A stretch of 64,000 nt of DNA from assembly GCF_026183695.1 (NCBI RefSeq), contig NZ_JAPFRD010000002.1:384732-448731 (forward strand), written 5' to 3'. The notes under the pieces are model-generated. The model had not been told where the DNA came from. It saw nothing but the letters and a program-made list of their open reading frames with translations, and ran no database searches. The position numbers and the translations under genes were made by a program. The stretch's first letter is position 1, and each line of letters begins with the position of its first letter. Of the stretch, positions 9,270 through 18,316 are shown piece by piece. This stretch comes from Alteromonas aquimaris (lineage in GTDB: Bacteria; Pseudomonadota; Gammaproteobacteria; Enterobacterales; Alteromonadaceae).

Positions 9270-10130
9270 TTGTTAAACATTCCTGAAAACTCGAAATTAC
9301 AAAAAATTAGATTATGGTGTAGTGGTATTCTATCTAACTTTTTGAAATGTATTGGTGTTAAACAAACTCAGCTCATCGTTTGTGGGTATCCGAGAGGGGG
9401 CACATCTTTATTTTATAACATGATGTCCGCTACTCTAAATAACCACTTCAAATTCACTCCTTTTGAAAAGTATTACATTTATCTTATTCATAAATTCGGA
9501 AATATAGCGTCTAAAGCACCGTTAGATATAAACCACCTTGCTTGGGTGGACCAATTGAATGTTAATAAGAAAGATCTTGTAATCATAATTGTTATCCGAG
9601 ACATTCGAGATGTCATTACCTCGCGTCATCCTATATATAGCGACGAATACTTTATTGGATATGATAATAGTTACTGGCCACAGAACAAAGAATTCACCAA
9701 ATGGAAATATGAAGGGGCGGGGGTAATGGAAATAACCCAAAACATTTTTAAAGTTCGTGAAAGAAAAGATGCCACCATAGTTCGATACGAAGATCTAGTT
9801 CGAACTCCTGACAGTATTCAGGACGAGCTTAATGCCAAATACGAGTTACCCTTTCATGGTAAGTTTTCGAAATATCATGAAGTGAAAGATAAGTTAGCTT
9901 ATCAATATGAAGGACGGTTTAAGGCCAATGATCCTTCATTGGTACTCGAGGGTAAGGAGATAGTGAATAAACAAGCTCGATGGAAAAGCGAGCGGTTTGA
10001 GCAACGCATCTACGAACAATTTAGTGAATGTCCAGATTTATTCAATGTTCTCATTGAGTTTGGGTATGAACAAGATCGCTCTTGGTTTGATTATTATCAA
10101 AACAAGTTCAGCGAAGAAAGTTCTGAATGA
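9270..10130 (+). CDS. Sulfotransferase 3
   Basis: A 286-residue sulfotransferase-like protein. The P-loop is LIVCGYPRGGTSLFYNMM and the second PAPS contact is IIVIRDIRDVITSRHP. RYEDLVRTPD at about residue 172 is the usual third block. There is no in-frame ATG before the P-loop, so the TTG at 9270 (preceded by GAGG) is the best start. The gene and its neighbours are visibly AT-rich. It lies upstream of two GT4 genes and the flippase on the same strand, suggesting one plus-strand transcription unit. Confidence 0.78.
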   Translation: MLNIPENSKLQKIRLWCSGILSNFLKCIGVKQTQLIVCGYPRGGTSLFYNMMSATLNNHFKFTPFEKYYIYLIHKFGNIASKAPLDINHLAWVDQLNVNKKDLVIIIVIRDIRDVITSRHPIYSDEYFIGYDNSYWPQNKEFTKWKYEGAGVMEITQNIFKVRERKDATIVRYEDLVRTPDSIQDELNAKYELPFHGKFSKYHEVKDKLAYQYEGRFKANDPSLVLEGKEIVNKQARWKSERFEQRIYEQFSECPDLFNVLIEFGYEQDRSWFDYYQNKFSEESSE

Positions 10131-10164
10131 AAGAGATAATCTTAACTTAGTTAAATAGAGCAGT

Positions 10165-11307
10165 ATGAGTTCACATAGCAGTATTCTTTGTGTCGCGAAC
10201 TGGCCCTCTGATGTGGGTTATGCCTGGTGGTTAATGGAAAGCTATTGGGTTAAAATTAGCGAACTTTATCAAGCGTCGTACACAACAATAATTGCATATC
10301 CTCAAATAAATACAGTTCCTGCTGAAATAGCCAATAGTGATATTGAATTGGTCAACTTTGACTTTCGCGCTACTACGATTAGCAGGGTTATTGAGAATAT
10401 TAACTTCATAAAAAAACATAATGTTAAAGTTATTTATTTATCTGACTATGGAGCGGCGGATATAACATACGCTTTGTATCGGCTTGCTGGAGTGGAAAAA
10501 ATCATTGTACATGATCATACTCCCGGGTTGAGAACAAAACCCAAGGGGTTGAAGAAATTCCTAAAACTTTGCATAGTAAACATGCCGTTAATCAAGGTCG
10601 ATGCAGCGTTTGGTGCCACCGATTATGTTAAAAGAAGGTTGCAAGATGTGTCGTGCGTTGCACCTTCGCGATGTTATTCAATTCAAAATGGTATAGATTT
10701 CTCACCAAATCAACTAATACGAGAGCCACATCCTCTCAGCGCCAAATTGCCAAAAGATAAAAAAATTATTGTTACTGCTAGTCGGGCGAATAAGTACAAA
10801 GGAATTGAATTTGCGCTGGATGTCGTGGCGGAGTTAGTAAACCGTAGAGGATTGGATAATTTCGTTTATTTGTTCTGTGGAGATGGCCCCGACTTGGCAC
10901 ACTTTAAGGAGTATGCTAAACAGCGGGGAATTGAAAGCTATTGCTATTTTCCTGGTCGGGTAGAGAAAGTACAGCAACTTTTCAAGAATTGTCATATTGC
11001 ATTTCATCCGTCTAATGGTGAAGTGGGGTATTCTCTCGCCATATTAGAATACATGGCAAGTGAGTTGCCTGTCGTAGTTCCCGATAATCCATCGGTGTGC
11101 CTTGCTACCCGGGATAAGCAGTCAGGACAGGTTTACAAAGATAAAGATAAGGAGAGGGCAGCAGAAGCATTAGCTCTGTATTTGGAAGATGAGCAAATGA
11201 GAGTGACGCATGGAAAGGTAGGAAAATCGGATGTCATAGAGAAGTACACGCTTACTTCTACCCACACAGCGCTGGAAAACGCTTTTTTAAATGTCGTGAG
11301 AAGGTAG
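10165..11307 (+). CDS. Family 4 (GT-B) glycosyltransferase
   Basis: A 380-residue GT4 enzyme. The C-terminal Rossmann half shows IVTASRANKYKGIEFALDV, FCGDGPDLAHFKEYA and the donor-site segment HPSNGEVGYSLAILEYMA, with the first acidic residue of the E-x7-E motif at the expected place. The N-terminal acceptor half is less conserved. It probably transfers a hexose or uronic acid to the lipid-linked repeat unit. It follows sulfotransferase 3 by 34 bases and precedes the next GT4 by 5 bases, so co-expression is likely. Confidence 0.82.
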   Translation: MSSHSSILCVANWPSDVGYAWWLMESYWVKISELYQASYTTIIAYPQINTVPAEIANSDIELVNFDFRATTISRVIENINFIKKHNVKVIYLSDYGAADITYALYRLAGVEKIIVHDHTPGLRTKPKGLKKFLKLCIVNMPLIKVDAAFGATDYVKRRLQDVSCVAPSRCYSIQNGIDFSPNQLIREPHPLSAKLPKDKKIIVTASRANKYKGIEFALDVVAELVNRRGLDNFVYLFCGDGPDLAHFKEYAKQRGIESYCYFPGRVEKVQQLFKNCHIAFHPSNGEVGYSLAILEYMASELPVVVPDNPSVCLATRDKQSGQVYKDKDKERAAEALALYLEDEQMRVTHGKVGKSDVIEKYTLTSTHTALENAFLNVVRR

Positions 11308-11312
11308 CAGAT

Positions 11313-12563
11313 ATGCTTTCTTATTTTACTCCCTTTATACCCGCGGGGCCTGATGGGTTTAATGTATTAACCATAGCTGGAGCATTTCCAACACCCATTC
11401 AACCTTGGCTAGTTAATCATCTTGTTGAAATTTGTAGGCATGGAGGTGATAACAGAATTATTTCACGCCGCGAGGAGCTAGAATATATCTCGTCAGCCGT
11501 GTTAGAAAACGAATTACATAAAAAATATTGGTCTTTACCTAAGGAAAAATCGAAACTAATTCCTCTGTTTTTTTCTTCCATGCGTGATGCGAATATTAGA
11601 AAACGAACTTTAGAGATTTTACAGCGTTATGATAGTTGTGATCGGAAACTAAAGCATAAACTTGTAGACATGCTAATCGCACCTGTTTTATCACTACAAC
11701 CCGACATCATCCACTCCCACAGCGAACCCCTAGGAACTCGGCTTTTTCCTTTGATAAAGGCTAACGGAGCGCCTTTTGTGCAGACTTTCCATGGGTTAAC
11801 GCCGATTGGAGTTCCGACAATTTCGCGTGAGCAAAGGGGCATATATTCTCGCGCAGCGAAAGCAATATTTGTTAATACTGATTTTGCACGGAGGCAGTAT
11901 GAAGCGATCGGTGGTGAATCAGATAACTTTATAATTGTGCCACAGGGTATTGATTTGGAAAGGTGGCAATATAGTCCCAGTGCCCCACCCGAAAATGCGC
12001 CATTGAATCTTCTCACGGTAGGTCGATTAGATCACGAAAAAGGTCATATCTACGTGCTTAATGCAGTCGCAAACCTCCTTAAAAAAGGCTTCGATGTCCA
12101 TTATCACATCGTTGGTCGCGGTCCGAATCGTGAGTATTTGCAAAATAAGGCTAAAGAGTTAGGTATTGCCAATCATGTAACGATGTACGGGGTCTTAATT
12201 GACGAACAATTAACTGAAATTTATCGAAAGTCTCACATTTTCATACTGCCAAGCCTACGGTCTCCAGATGGTTTGTGGGAAGAAACACAGGGTGTGGTTT
12301 TACAGGAGGCCCAGGCAACTGGCTTACATGTAATAGCCTGTGACAGTGGGGGGATCAGCGAATGTCTTGATAAAGGCAAGTATGGTTTTTTAGTCCAAGA
12401 TAGAAACAGCCAAGCAATTGCACAGAGTGTAGAAAAAATTCTAGCTAACAAGAGCTCCTGGAGACAAAGACAAGATGCGGCAAGGAAATGGGTGGAAACA
12501 CAATACTCACTTACCGCTATTGGTAGAAAAATGAATAACTTCTATCGCCAAGTTCGAGAATAG
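11313..12563 (+). CDS. Family 4 (GT-B) glycosyltransferase
   Basis: A 416-residue GT4 enzyme. Landmarks are HSHSEPLGTRLFP and FVQTFHGLTPIG in the acceptor half, LLTVGRLDHEKGHIYVL at the start of the donor domain, IVGRGPNREYLQ, and LPSLRSPDGLWEETQGVVLQ, which contains the E-x7-E motif. The family uses nucleotide sugars with retention of configuration. It begins 5 bases after the preceding GT4 and ends 35 bases before the flippase. No specificity can be assigned. Confidence 0.83.
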   Translation: MLSYFTPFIPAGPDGFNVLTIAGAFPTPIQPWLVNHLVEICRHGGDNRIISRREELEYISSAVLENELHKKYWSLPKEKSKLIPLFFSSMRDANIRKRTLEILQRYDSCDRKLKHKLVDMLIAPVLSLQPDIIHSHSEPLGTRLFPLIKANGAPFVQTFHGLTPIGVPTISREQRGIYSRAAKAIFVNTDFARRQYEAIGGESDNFIIVPQGIDLERWQYSPSAPPENAPLNLLTVGRLDHEKGHIYVLNAVANLLKKGFDVHYHIVGRGPNREYLQNKAKELGIANHVTMYGVLIDEQLTEIYRKSHIFILPSLRSPDGLWEETQGVVLQEAQATGLHVIACDSGGISECLDKGKYGFLVQDRNSQAIAQSVEKILANKSSWRQRQDAARKWVETQYSLTAIGRKMNNFYRQVRE

Positions 12564-12598
12564 TTAACCGAAAGAAACTATTCCTTAATCGAGGGTTT

Positions 12599-14053
12599 AT
12601 GGGCAATATAAACGCGTTTTTTAACAAGAAGCCAATCTATTGGTTTTCTGCTGGAACAATGATAAGACAGTTGGTTAGCTTTATTATGCTACCTATATAC
12701 ACTAGCTATCTTTCTCCAGCTGATTATGGAGTGCTCTCTTTACTGCTGGTTACGGTTTCGATTTTTGAACTATTTCTTGCCGCACAATTCGGACGGGCGA
12801 TTCCGAAATTCTATTATGACAAAGAACGGCAGAAAGACCGAGACAGCGTTGTTGTAACAGCATTGAGCCTGACTGTCCCAATTAGTCTGGTGGGTGTAAT
12901 TGCCTTTTATTTCAGTGCTCCCGTTATTAGTGAATATGTGTTAGAGAGGAAAGACATTGCTACCGTAGTAGCAATGTATTCTGTAATACTATGCACATCC
13001 ACGATCGAATCATATGTAATGATGCTTTTCCGTCTGAAAGAGCATATCGCTTTCTTTTTCTTCACATCTCTAATAAGGCTATTCATACAACTATCGCTGA
13101 ACATATATTTCGTGGTTATTTTGGAAACTGGATTGGTAGGTGTTTTATATAGTTCCATAATAGTTTCATTGCTGTTCGCTTTACTTTCATTAGTCTATAC
13201 TTTCAAGGTATGTCATATATCGGTCGATAAAGGTTTAGTTAAACCTTTATTTGTATTTACTTGGCCGCTTTGGTTCGCAGGCCTAGGAAGTGTTTTTGTC
13301 ACGAGTAGTTCTCATTTCATCATCAAAGAATTAGCTAGTGTAGCTGATGTAGGACTGTATCAATTAGCCAATAAGTTCGGGATGATCATTTCGCTCATAG
13401 TTTGGACTCCATTTTCCCACTGGTGGCAAACCGAACGCTTTAAAATCGTAAATAATGAATCACGCAGAGATGAGTTTCCGTTAATTTTTCAGTGCATTTC
13501 ATTTGTTTTAGTGATGAGCGCAATTGGCATTTCATTTTTATCACCTTTGGTTCTTAAAATGATGGTAGCCCCTGATTTTTACCCTTCCGTTGATTTGATC
13601 CCGATGCTTTGCTTTCACTTCGTATTGATGCACCTGGGCCATATGTATAACCTTGCATATCTATATACAGAGAAAACCAAAGTTATGGCTAATGTAACGT
13701 GGTTAAATGCGGTATTAATTGTGATTTTCTTATCCATTGCTACGTATTTTTACGGCATAGTCGGAGCAATGTATGGTTATTTATTATCCTCAGCAATTAC
13801 GTTTTTACTAAATGTTTATCTTTCAAAGAAACAGTTTGACTTAGGTTATGATTTTACCAAGACCTTTACCTTCATCGTGCTTTCATTTTTAGCAGTAATT
13901 CTTTTGCAACCTTTATTAAGTATTGATTTGAATTACACCGAACTCGTAACACGATCGGTTTTGGGTATATTACTGATTGGGGGTGCGCTTACTATTGCTG
14001 TTTTTTCTAACAAAGATACTCGTCACTTCCTCTTTGCTGCGATTAAAAGATAA
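12599..14053 (+). CDS. Wzx-like polysaccharide flippase (MOP superfamily)
   Basis: A 484-residue polytopic membrane protein with about 12-14 hydrophobic helices spread along its length. The opening FSAGTMIRQLVSFIMLPIYT with SPADYGVLSLLL is the classic N-terminal motif of oligosaccharide flippases. It would move undecaprenyl-diphosphate-linked repeat units across the inner membrane, indicating a Wzx/Wzy-type assembly route. A partner polymerase/ligase candidate lies at 23.8-25.1 kb. The ATG is preceded by GAGGG at short spacing. No chain-length regulator (Wzz) or outer-membrane exporter is visible in the window. Confidence 0.88.
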   Translation: MGNINAFFNKKPIYWFSAGTMIRQLVSFIMLPIYTSYLSPADYGVLSLLLVTVSIFELFLAAQFGRAIPKFYYDKERQKDRDSVVVTALSLTVPISLVGVIAFYFSAPVISEYVLERKDIATVVAMYSVILCTSTIESYVMMLFRLKEHIAFFFFTSLIRLFIQLSLNIYFVVILETGLVGVLYSSIIVSLLFALLSLVYTFKVCHISVDKGLVKPLFVFTWPLWFAGLGSVFVTSSSHFIIKELASVADVGLYQLANKFGMIISLIVWTPFSHWWQTERFKIVNNESRRDEFPLIFQCISFVLVMSAIGISFLSPLVLKMMVAPDFYPSVDLIPMLCFHFVLMHLGHMYNLAYLYTEKTKVMANVTWLNAVLIVIFLSIATYFYGIVGAMYGYLLSSAITFLLNVYLSKKQFDLGYDFTKTFTFIVLSFLAVILLQPLLSIDLNYTELVTRSVLGILLIGGALTIAVFSNKDTRHFLFAAIKR

Positions 14054-14183
14054 GTACGTAGTTTTGACAATGAATTGAGTTTAACTGATTGAAGGGGTTA
14101 AACGCGTGAAAGAGATACAGTCCTTTAGCGTTGGGCGGAAATTGTGAAAAACGTCAAAAGATGTTTAAGTAGGACAAATTGAT

Positions 14184-15149
14184 ATGAAAGGAAATGAAAG
14201 TTTTCAGCCGGTTTTTGTAGTTGGATCTGCACGTTCTGGCACAACTATGATAGGAAAGCTTCTGGCTTCACACCCACTATTTTGTGAATACAGGGCCGAA
14301 ACGCTAATCATGTCTGTATGCCGCAAACGTTACGGAAATATTTTCAGCTCTGATAGCAGAAAAGACAAGTTTCTTGCCGATTGGTTTTCATCCAGGCAAT
14401 TTAAACGTTCTAATCTTACGAAAGAAGAATTCACGAAGGTACTCGAACAAAGTCGATCCTACCCTGAACTGCTAATCAATTTCCTCAATAAAATGACAGT
14501 GAAGAGCGAAAGCCATTTTATTGTGGATAGTACCCCAGCTAATGCAGGGCACATTCAAGACATTTTAAAACAATTTCATAACGCAAAATTTATTTGGATG
14601 GTAAGGGACGGTAGGGACGTATCTATCTCACAAGAAAAGTTGGGCTGGATAAGCTCACCAGCTCCTTTTAAGCAGCACACTGACCGACTTCATTATGCCT
14701 TACTTAACTGGAAACTTATCAATAAGAAATGCTTTTCCGCGGTAAAAAGTAATGTCATGATCGTAAGATACGAAGATTTTCTATCCGCTCCAGAGCAAAG
14801 TCTTCAAGAGATGGCTTCTTTTTTAAATACCGACAAAAATGCATTTGATTTAAGTTCTGCATTAGATCCGAATAAATCTAATAGCGCTTTTGGCAAATTG
14901 GGCAACGAAGATAACAGGTCGCCGGTTGCAAGGTGGAGAAACGCCGACGCAGAAATGGTTAAAAATTTCACATTTGGCTGTTCAGATACGCTTACCCAAC
15001 TTGGTTACTCAGCGTCGGATTCGGGTTGGTCGCTTTCACTTCAGGCGCGTTACTCACTATTTTATATACACATTATGGCGAAAAGGGCGCTTTCCGGATT
15101 TCATTGGTTTTCTAAGCGCACATCAGAGCGTCTCGAAGATGGGGACTAA
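14184..15149 (+). CDS. Sulfotransferase 4 (Sulfotransfer_3-like)
   Basis: A 321-residue sulfotransferase. The PAPS loop is PVFVVGSARSGTTMIGKLL, the second contact is FIWMVRDGRDVSISQEKLGW, and IVRYEDFLSAPEQ forms the third block. RSPVARWRN near residue 243 matches the late 'W-R' element of the family. It lies 130 bases after the flippase and is the last plus-strand gene before a bidirectional terminator. The acceptor is unknown; sulfation of the exopolysaccharide is inferred from context. Confidence 0.83.
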   Translation: MKGNESFQPVFVVGSARSGTTMIGKLLASHPLFCEYRAETLIMSVCRKRYGNIFSSDSRKDKFLADWFSSRQFKRSNLTKEEFTKVLEQSRSYPELLINFLNKMTVKSESHFIVDSTPANAGHIQDILKQFHNAKFIWMVRDGRDVSISQEKLGWISSPAPFKQHTDRLHYALLNWKLINKKCFSAVKSNVMIVRYEDFLSAPEQSLQEMASFLNTDKNAFDLSSALDPNKSNSAFGKLGNEDNRSPVARWRNADAEMVKNFTFGCSDTLTQLGYSASDSGWSLSLQARYSLFYIHIMAKRALSGFHWFSKRTSERLEDGD

Positions 15150-15240
15150 CTCATTGTCCCGATGATACCCTCCGACTATTTCAATTTTTTGATGCAGTAA
15201 GGGGGACATCTAGGGATTTAAGTTCTGATGGATAACGAAA

Positions 15241-15268
15241 TGGGCCACCATTTCAAAATGGTGGCCCA
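15241..15268. terminator. Inverted-repeat terminator between convergent genes
   Basis: TGGGCCACCATTT (15241-15253) is perfectly complemented by 15256-15268. The 13-base arms form a strong hairpin between two convergent genes. On the minus strand it is followed by a T-rich tract (TTTCGTT), so it may end transcription from both sides. Confidence 0.7.
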
Positions 15269-15288
15269 ATAACTCACTTTCTGGTAGC

Positions 15289-16422
15289 TTAGTATAAGAA
15301 ATCAGGTTTTTCTGACCACATTTCCCATCCTAACAGGTAAAAACTCGTATCTTCCTGGTATCCACTGTTTGACCAGCCAAAAACGTAACCATCAGTGAAA
15401 TAATTATCTGGCTGATAGGCCGTCAAATCTGTTCGTTCAAATATCATTACCCAGTCGGTTGACTCCGTTTTCTTCCAAATTCGGTAACTTCCATCTTTTG
15501 CTTCTAGTGAGGAGCTTCTTACTCGCTCAATAACTAACTCCACTACTGTGCCATTGTCGCGAGGATGGAAACACTCTGCAGCATCACCAAGACCATTTCT
15601 TACGGTACCTGATGTGCGATGAGATTCTGAAGTGTTGACGACAGGTCTACAATAACTAACGCCATTTTCATAACCTTTCAACGGTGGGTAACTTTCCGTT
15701 TCCATGGTCATGCCAGCATTAGAGTATCTACCTTGCCATTGGGTGCTCAGTTTGTTGTTATTTACAAGTGAGCGAGCTCCCTGGCTAATCGCAGTAGCAT
15801 TAGAATCAATATTGAATATTTCCGTACCACTCCCCCAGAAGCGACTGAATTTTTGATCGTAGTCCATGACATATAGATACTTTTCGTCTGCTTTAACTAC
15901 TTTAGCCTGAATATTATCATCAGTTATTACATTGTCACCTTCTTTCCATATAGAAGGGTCAAAGCCTGGAGTAACATCTATTCTTATAGCCGCACGATGA
16001 TAAAAATTGGTAGGCTGATAAATAGTTAAATGTTCCCACGTGCTGGAAATTGGCGCATTGAACTTGTAACGCCATTCGCTCGAAGAGTCTAGTTCGATTT
16101 CTTTTCCTTTAAATGAAAATTCAATACCTTGATACGGTGTGTTAGGTACTGCCTTTAACCCACCGTGGTCATTTACCCAGGATACAATCCCATTTGCAAC
16201 TGCAGGGTCGTCACCAGCATTAAAGTCCCATTTTGCCACGGGGCCTTTCAAATTATTTTCATAAGTTGAACACTGATTCGCATACGCTGATGCCGCTTGG
16301 GCGGCAGTAACTACAAACGCTGCTGATAAAATTAAGCTCTTAAGTTTTATTTTGTGGGTTATTTTTTGGTTACTTTGGCGCGTAGTCACGCTAGCCTGAA
16401 AAAGGTTTTTTTGAATCGACAT
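15289..16422 (-). CDS. Secreted protein of unknown function, paralogue of the 29.2 kb gene
   Basis: A 377-residue exported protein. A basic N-terminus and hydrophobic stretch (SLILSAAFVVTAAQAASAYA, about residues 30-49) look like a signal peptide with a long n-region. The mature part is rich in aromatic and beta-forming residues, with KWDFNAG, WVNDHGG, STQWQGRYSNAGM, IERVRSSSLEAKDG and GWSNSGYQED segments shared with the paralogue at 29171-30274. The pattern suggests a concanavalin-A-like beta-jelly-roll, such as some polysaccharide lyases or sugar-binding proteins, but I do not recognise a named family. Placement beside sulfated-polysaccharide genes suggests a role in binding or trimming the polymer; this is inference. 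Confidence 0.7.
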   Translation of the reverse strand: MSIQKNLFQASVTTRQSNQKITHKIKLKSLILSAAFVVTAAQAASAYANQCSTYENNLKGPVAKWDFNAGDDPAVANGIVSWVNDHGGLKAVPNTPYQGIEFSFKGKEIELDSSSEWRYKFNAPISSTWEHLTIYQPTNFYHRAAIRIDVTPGFDPSIWKEGDNVITDDNIQAKVVKADEKYLYVMDYDQKFSRFWGSGTEIFNIDSNATAISQGARSLVNNNKLSTQWQGRYSNAGMTMETESYPPLKGYENGVSYCRPVVNTSESHRTSGTVRNGLGDAAECFHPRDNGTVVELVIERVRSSSLEAKDGSYRIWKKTESTDWVMIFERTDLTAYQPDNYFTDGYVFGWSNSGYQEDTSFYLLGWEMWSEKPDFLY

Positions 16423-17028
16423 GGAGTAATATTCCGCTTAAGGTTATAACCACTAAAAATCAACTTTGGCGGCTCGAATACTCAACGCTTTACTATAAAC
16501 GATGACGCCACCAAACGGCTTTCCATAAACCTTGCTACCATAAATCATGAAAAAATTTTGCATGTCGGAATGCGTAATACACTTCAGAATTTTGGTTGTA
16601 AGCGTGGTAGATTCAAAACTTCGTTCGCAAGACAACACTGTCTGCTGAAGACCCAGCATTCAGAAGTTGTTCCTATCTGAGAATCTACTTGGTCATCACG
16701 CTACGAACATGTTATCGGATTTGAAGGGAATAACTACAGTATTAAACGGTATACCGTACAATAAATGGTATGTCAGTTCATACACAAAATGTTGGTAAAG
16801 TATTATGCTAGTGAAGCAACTCAATGCGTATATTTTTTTGCGATACGGATAACATGGGAATAGCGTAGATTAATTTTTTCTTATATTTCTTTAACTTAAA
16901 ATGAACTTGAGACGGCATATAAATCAAATTACTACAAGCACTTTGGATTCATATGCCAATTAGCTAGGCTCGGAGGGACTTTACTATAGCGGGTAAACAA
17001 CCTGCAACCCGAAATCAAAACAATTAAG
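16423..17028. other. 606-base intergenic region without a supported gene
   Basis: AT-rich spacer between two minus-strand genes. It contains a 68-codon minus-strand reading frame (16453-16659) with no recognisable features, which I do not call a gene, and an imperfect inverted repeat at 16914-16957. It probably holds the promoter of the secreted-protein gene and the 3' region of the PaaK-like gene; no clear promoter was found. Confidence 0.5.
16914..16957. repeat. Imperfect inverted repeat
   Basis: GGCATATAAATC (16914-16925) and GATTCATATGCC (16946-16957) form 12-base arms with one mismatch around a 20-base loop. There is no adjacent T-run, so an operator or mRNA structure is as likely as a terminator. 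Confidence 0.35.
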
Positions 17029-18312
17029 TTATTTTATGAAAGTCTCAAAATACTGTTGCTTTTTAACCTGTGATTCAAACTTTTCAATGTATGTTACGGT
17101 ATACGTTACATCATTATCGAAGTATTTTTTCATTTCACGAGCGATTAAAGTTTCCCATGCATTATTTGGCATACCTTCTATTTTCAATAAAATTTTACCT
17201 TTCTCACGTTGTTCCGCTTTGTAATTAATTAGGATGTCATCTTTTAACGCGATATTTTTGAAGACATAATAAAATGTGAGTGCGGGGTATTCTTTGTTCT
17301 TACCAATAACACTTGAGCCTTTCCTGCCTACAATTTCCTTAAGAACACTATGGTGACGGCCACAAGGGCACGGCTCATCGCTCAATGAAATTACATCACC
17401 TAAACGATAGCGGATAATCGGAAACGAATGCGATACCAAGTTGGTAACAATTATCTCATTACTCTCATCTAACTCGACTAAAACGTTTTCCATATTGATG
17501 TGCATTTTACCTTTAGGGCATTCGAAGGCTATAAGTCCTGCCTCCGCAGCACCGTATTCGCTGATCATTTTTTGGCCAAACGCTTTCTCGATTTCAAGTT
17601 GGTAAGCATCAAGAATCATTTCCGAGGTACCCTTTACCATCTTGATTCCATTAACCGATAAATTTAATTGGTTCACCTTTTTAGCAATTTGGTAAATCAT
17701 AGAGGAATAGCCTGACAAAAACTTTGCTTGATTCAGCTTTTTAGCAAAATTAGTGATGGAAGCGTCGTCATATTTAAATATTCTTATGCGATTTTGTAAT
17801 TTATCCAGTAATTTGATTTTTTTAGCTTCTTTTGGGTCAATGTTATAACCCCAAAAATAACCATTTTTATCCCAGGGCTTAACGCCATACCAATCGTAAC
17901 ACCTCATTACACTAGCTCTGTTAGTCGAGTCCCACTCTTCGTTTCGATAAAAGGCTAGTGCCTCTCCGCTCGTACCAGATGTTTCAGCTAACATTTTTTT
18001 CGAAAAAGTAGCACGTGAGTGAATTTCCTTATTGTAAGAAATTAAATCCGATTTATTTATCGTAGGTAGCACTAATAAATCTTCAATAGCGCTAATGTTA
18101 GGGTCAAAACCGTATTCATCAAATAGAGCAGTATAAAAAGGTGAGGTTTGATATGCTGAAATTAAAAGTGAGCGCAATTTCTCAAGCTGTATCGTATCTA
18201 ATTCCTTTCTACTGGCGAATTCGGTTCTTTTTAAATTTTCGTAAATAGTAAAAAGGGATGGATTTCTAACCTTTGCACCAAGTAGGTAGATAATTTTTGA
18301 AAGTAATTTCAT
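17029..18312 (-). CDS. PaaK/CapK-like adenylate-forming ligase
   Basis: A 427-residue member of the phenylacetate-CoA ligase-like ANL superfamily. The P-loop motif is ETSGTSGEALAF, SEYGAAEAGLIAFECP is the A5 motif, and the IIRYRLGDVI segment matches the conserved A7/A8 region. A C-P-C-G sequence near residue 318 resembles the cysteine pair of PaaK relatives. Capsule-locus members (CapK) are believed to activate a carboxylic acid as acyl-AMP for transfer to sugars. It is the last gene of the minus-strand decoration operon, 4 bases after the asparagine-synthetase-like gene. The substrate acid is unknown. Confidence 0.82.
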   Translation of the reverse strand: MKLLSKIIYLLGAKVRNPSLFTIYENLKRTEFASRKELDTIQLEKLRSLLISAYQTSPFYTALFDEYGFDPNISAIEDLLVLPTINKSDLISYNKEIHSRATFSKKMLAETSGTSGEALAFYRNEEWDSTNRASVMRCYDWYGVKPWDKNGYFWGYNIDPKEAKKIKLLDKLQNRIRIFKYDDASITNFAKKLNQAKFLSGYSSMIYQIAKKVNQLNLSVNGIKMVKGTSEMILDAYQLEIEKAFGQKMISEYGAAEAGLIAFECPKGKMHINMENVLVELDESNEIIVTNLVSHSFPIIRYRLGDVISLSDEPCPCGRHHSVLKEIVGRKGSSVIGKNKEYPALTFYYVFKNIALKDDILINYKAEQREKGKILLKIEGMPNNAWETLIAREMKKYFDNDVTYTVTYIEKFESQVKKQQYFETFIK

Positions 18313-18316
18313 ATTG

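Noticed and set aside
16453..16659. A 68-codon minus-strand frame
   Set aside because: No ribosome-binding site, no recognisable domain and low-complexity composition; likely chance in AT-rich spacer.
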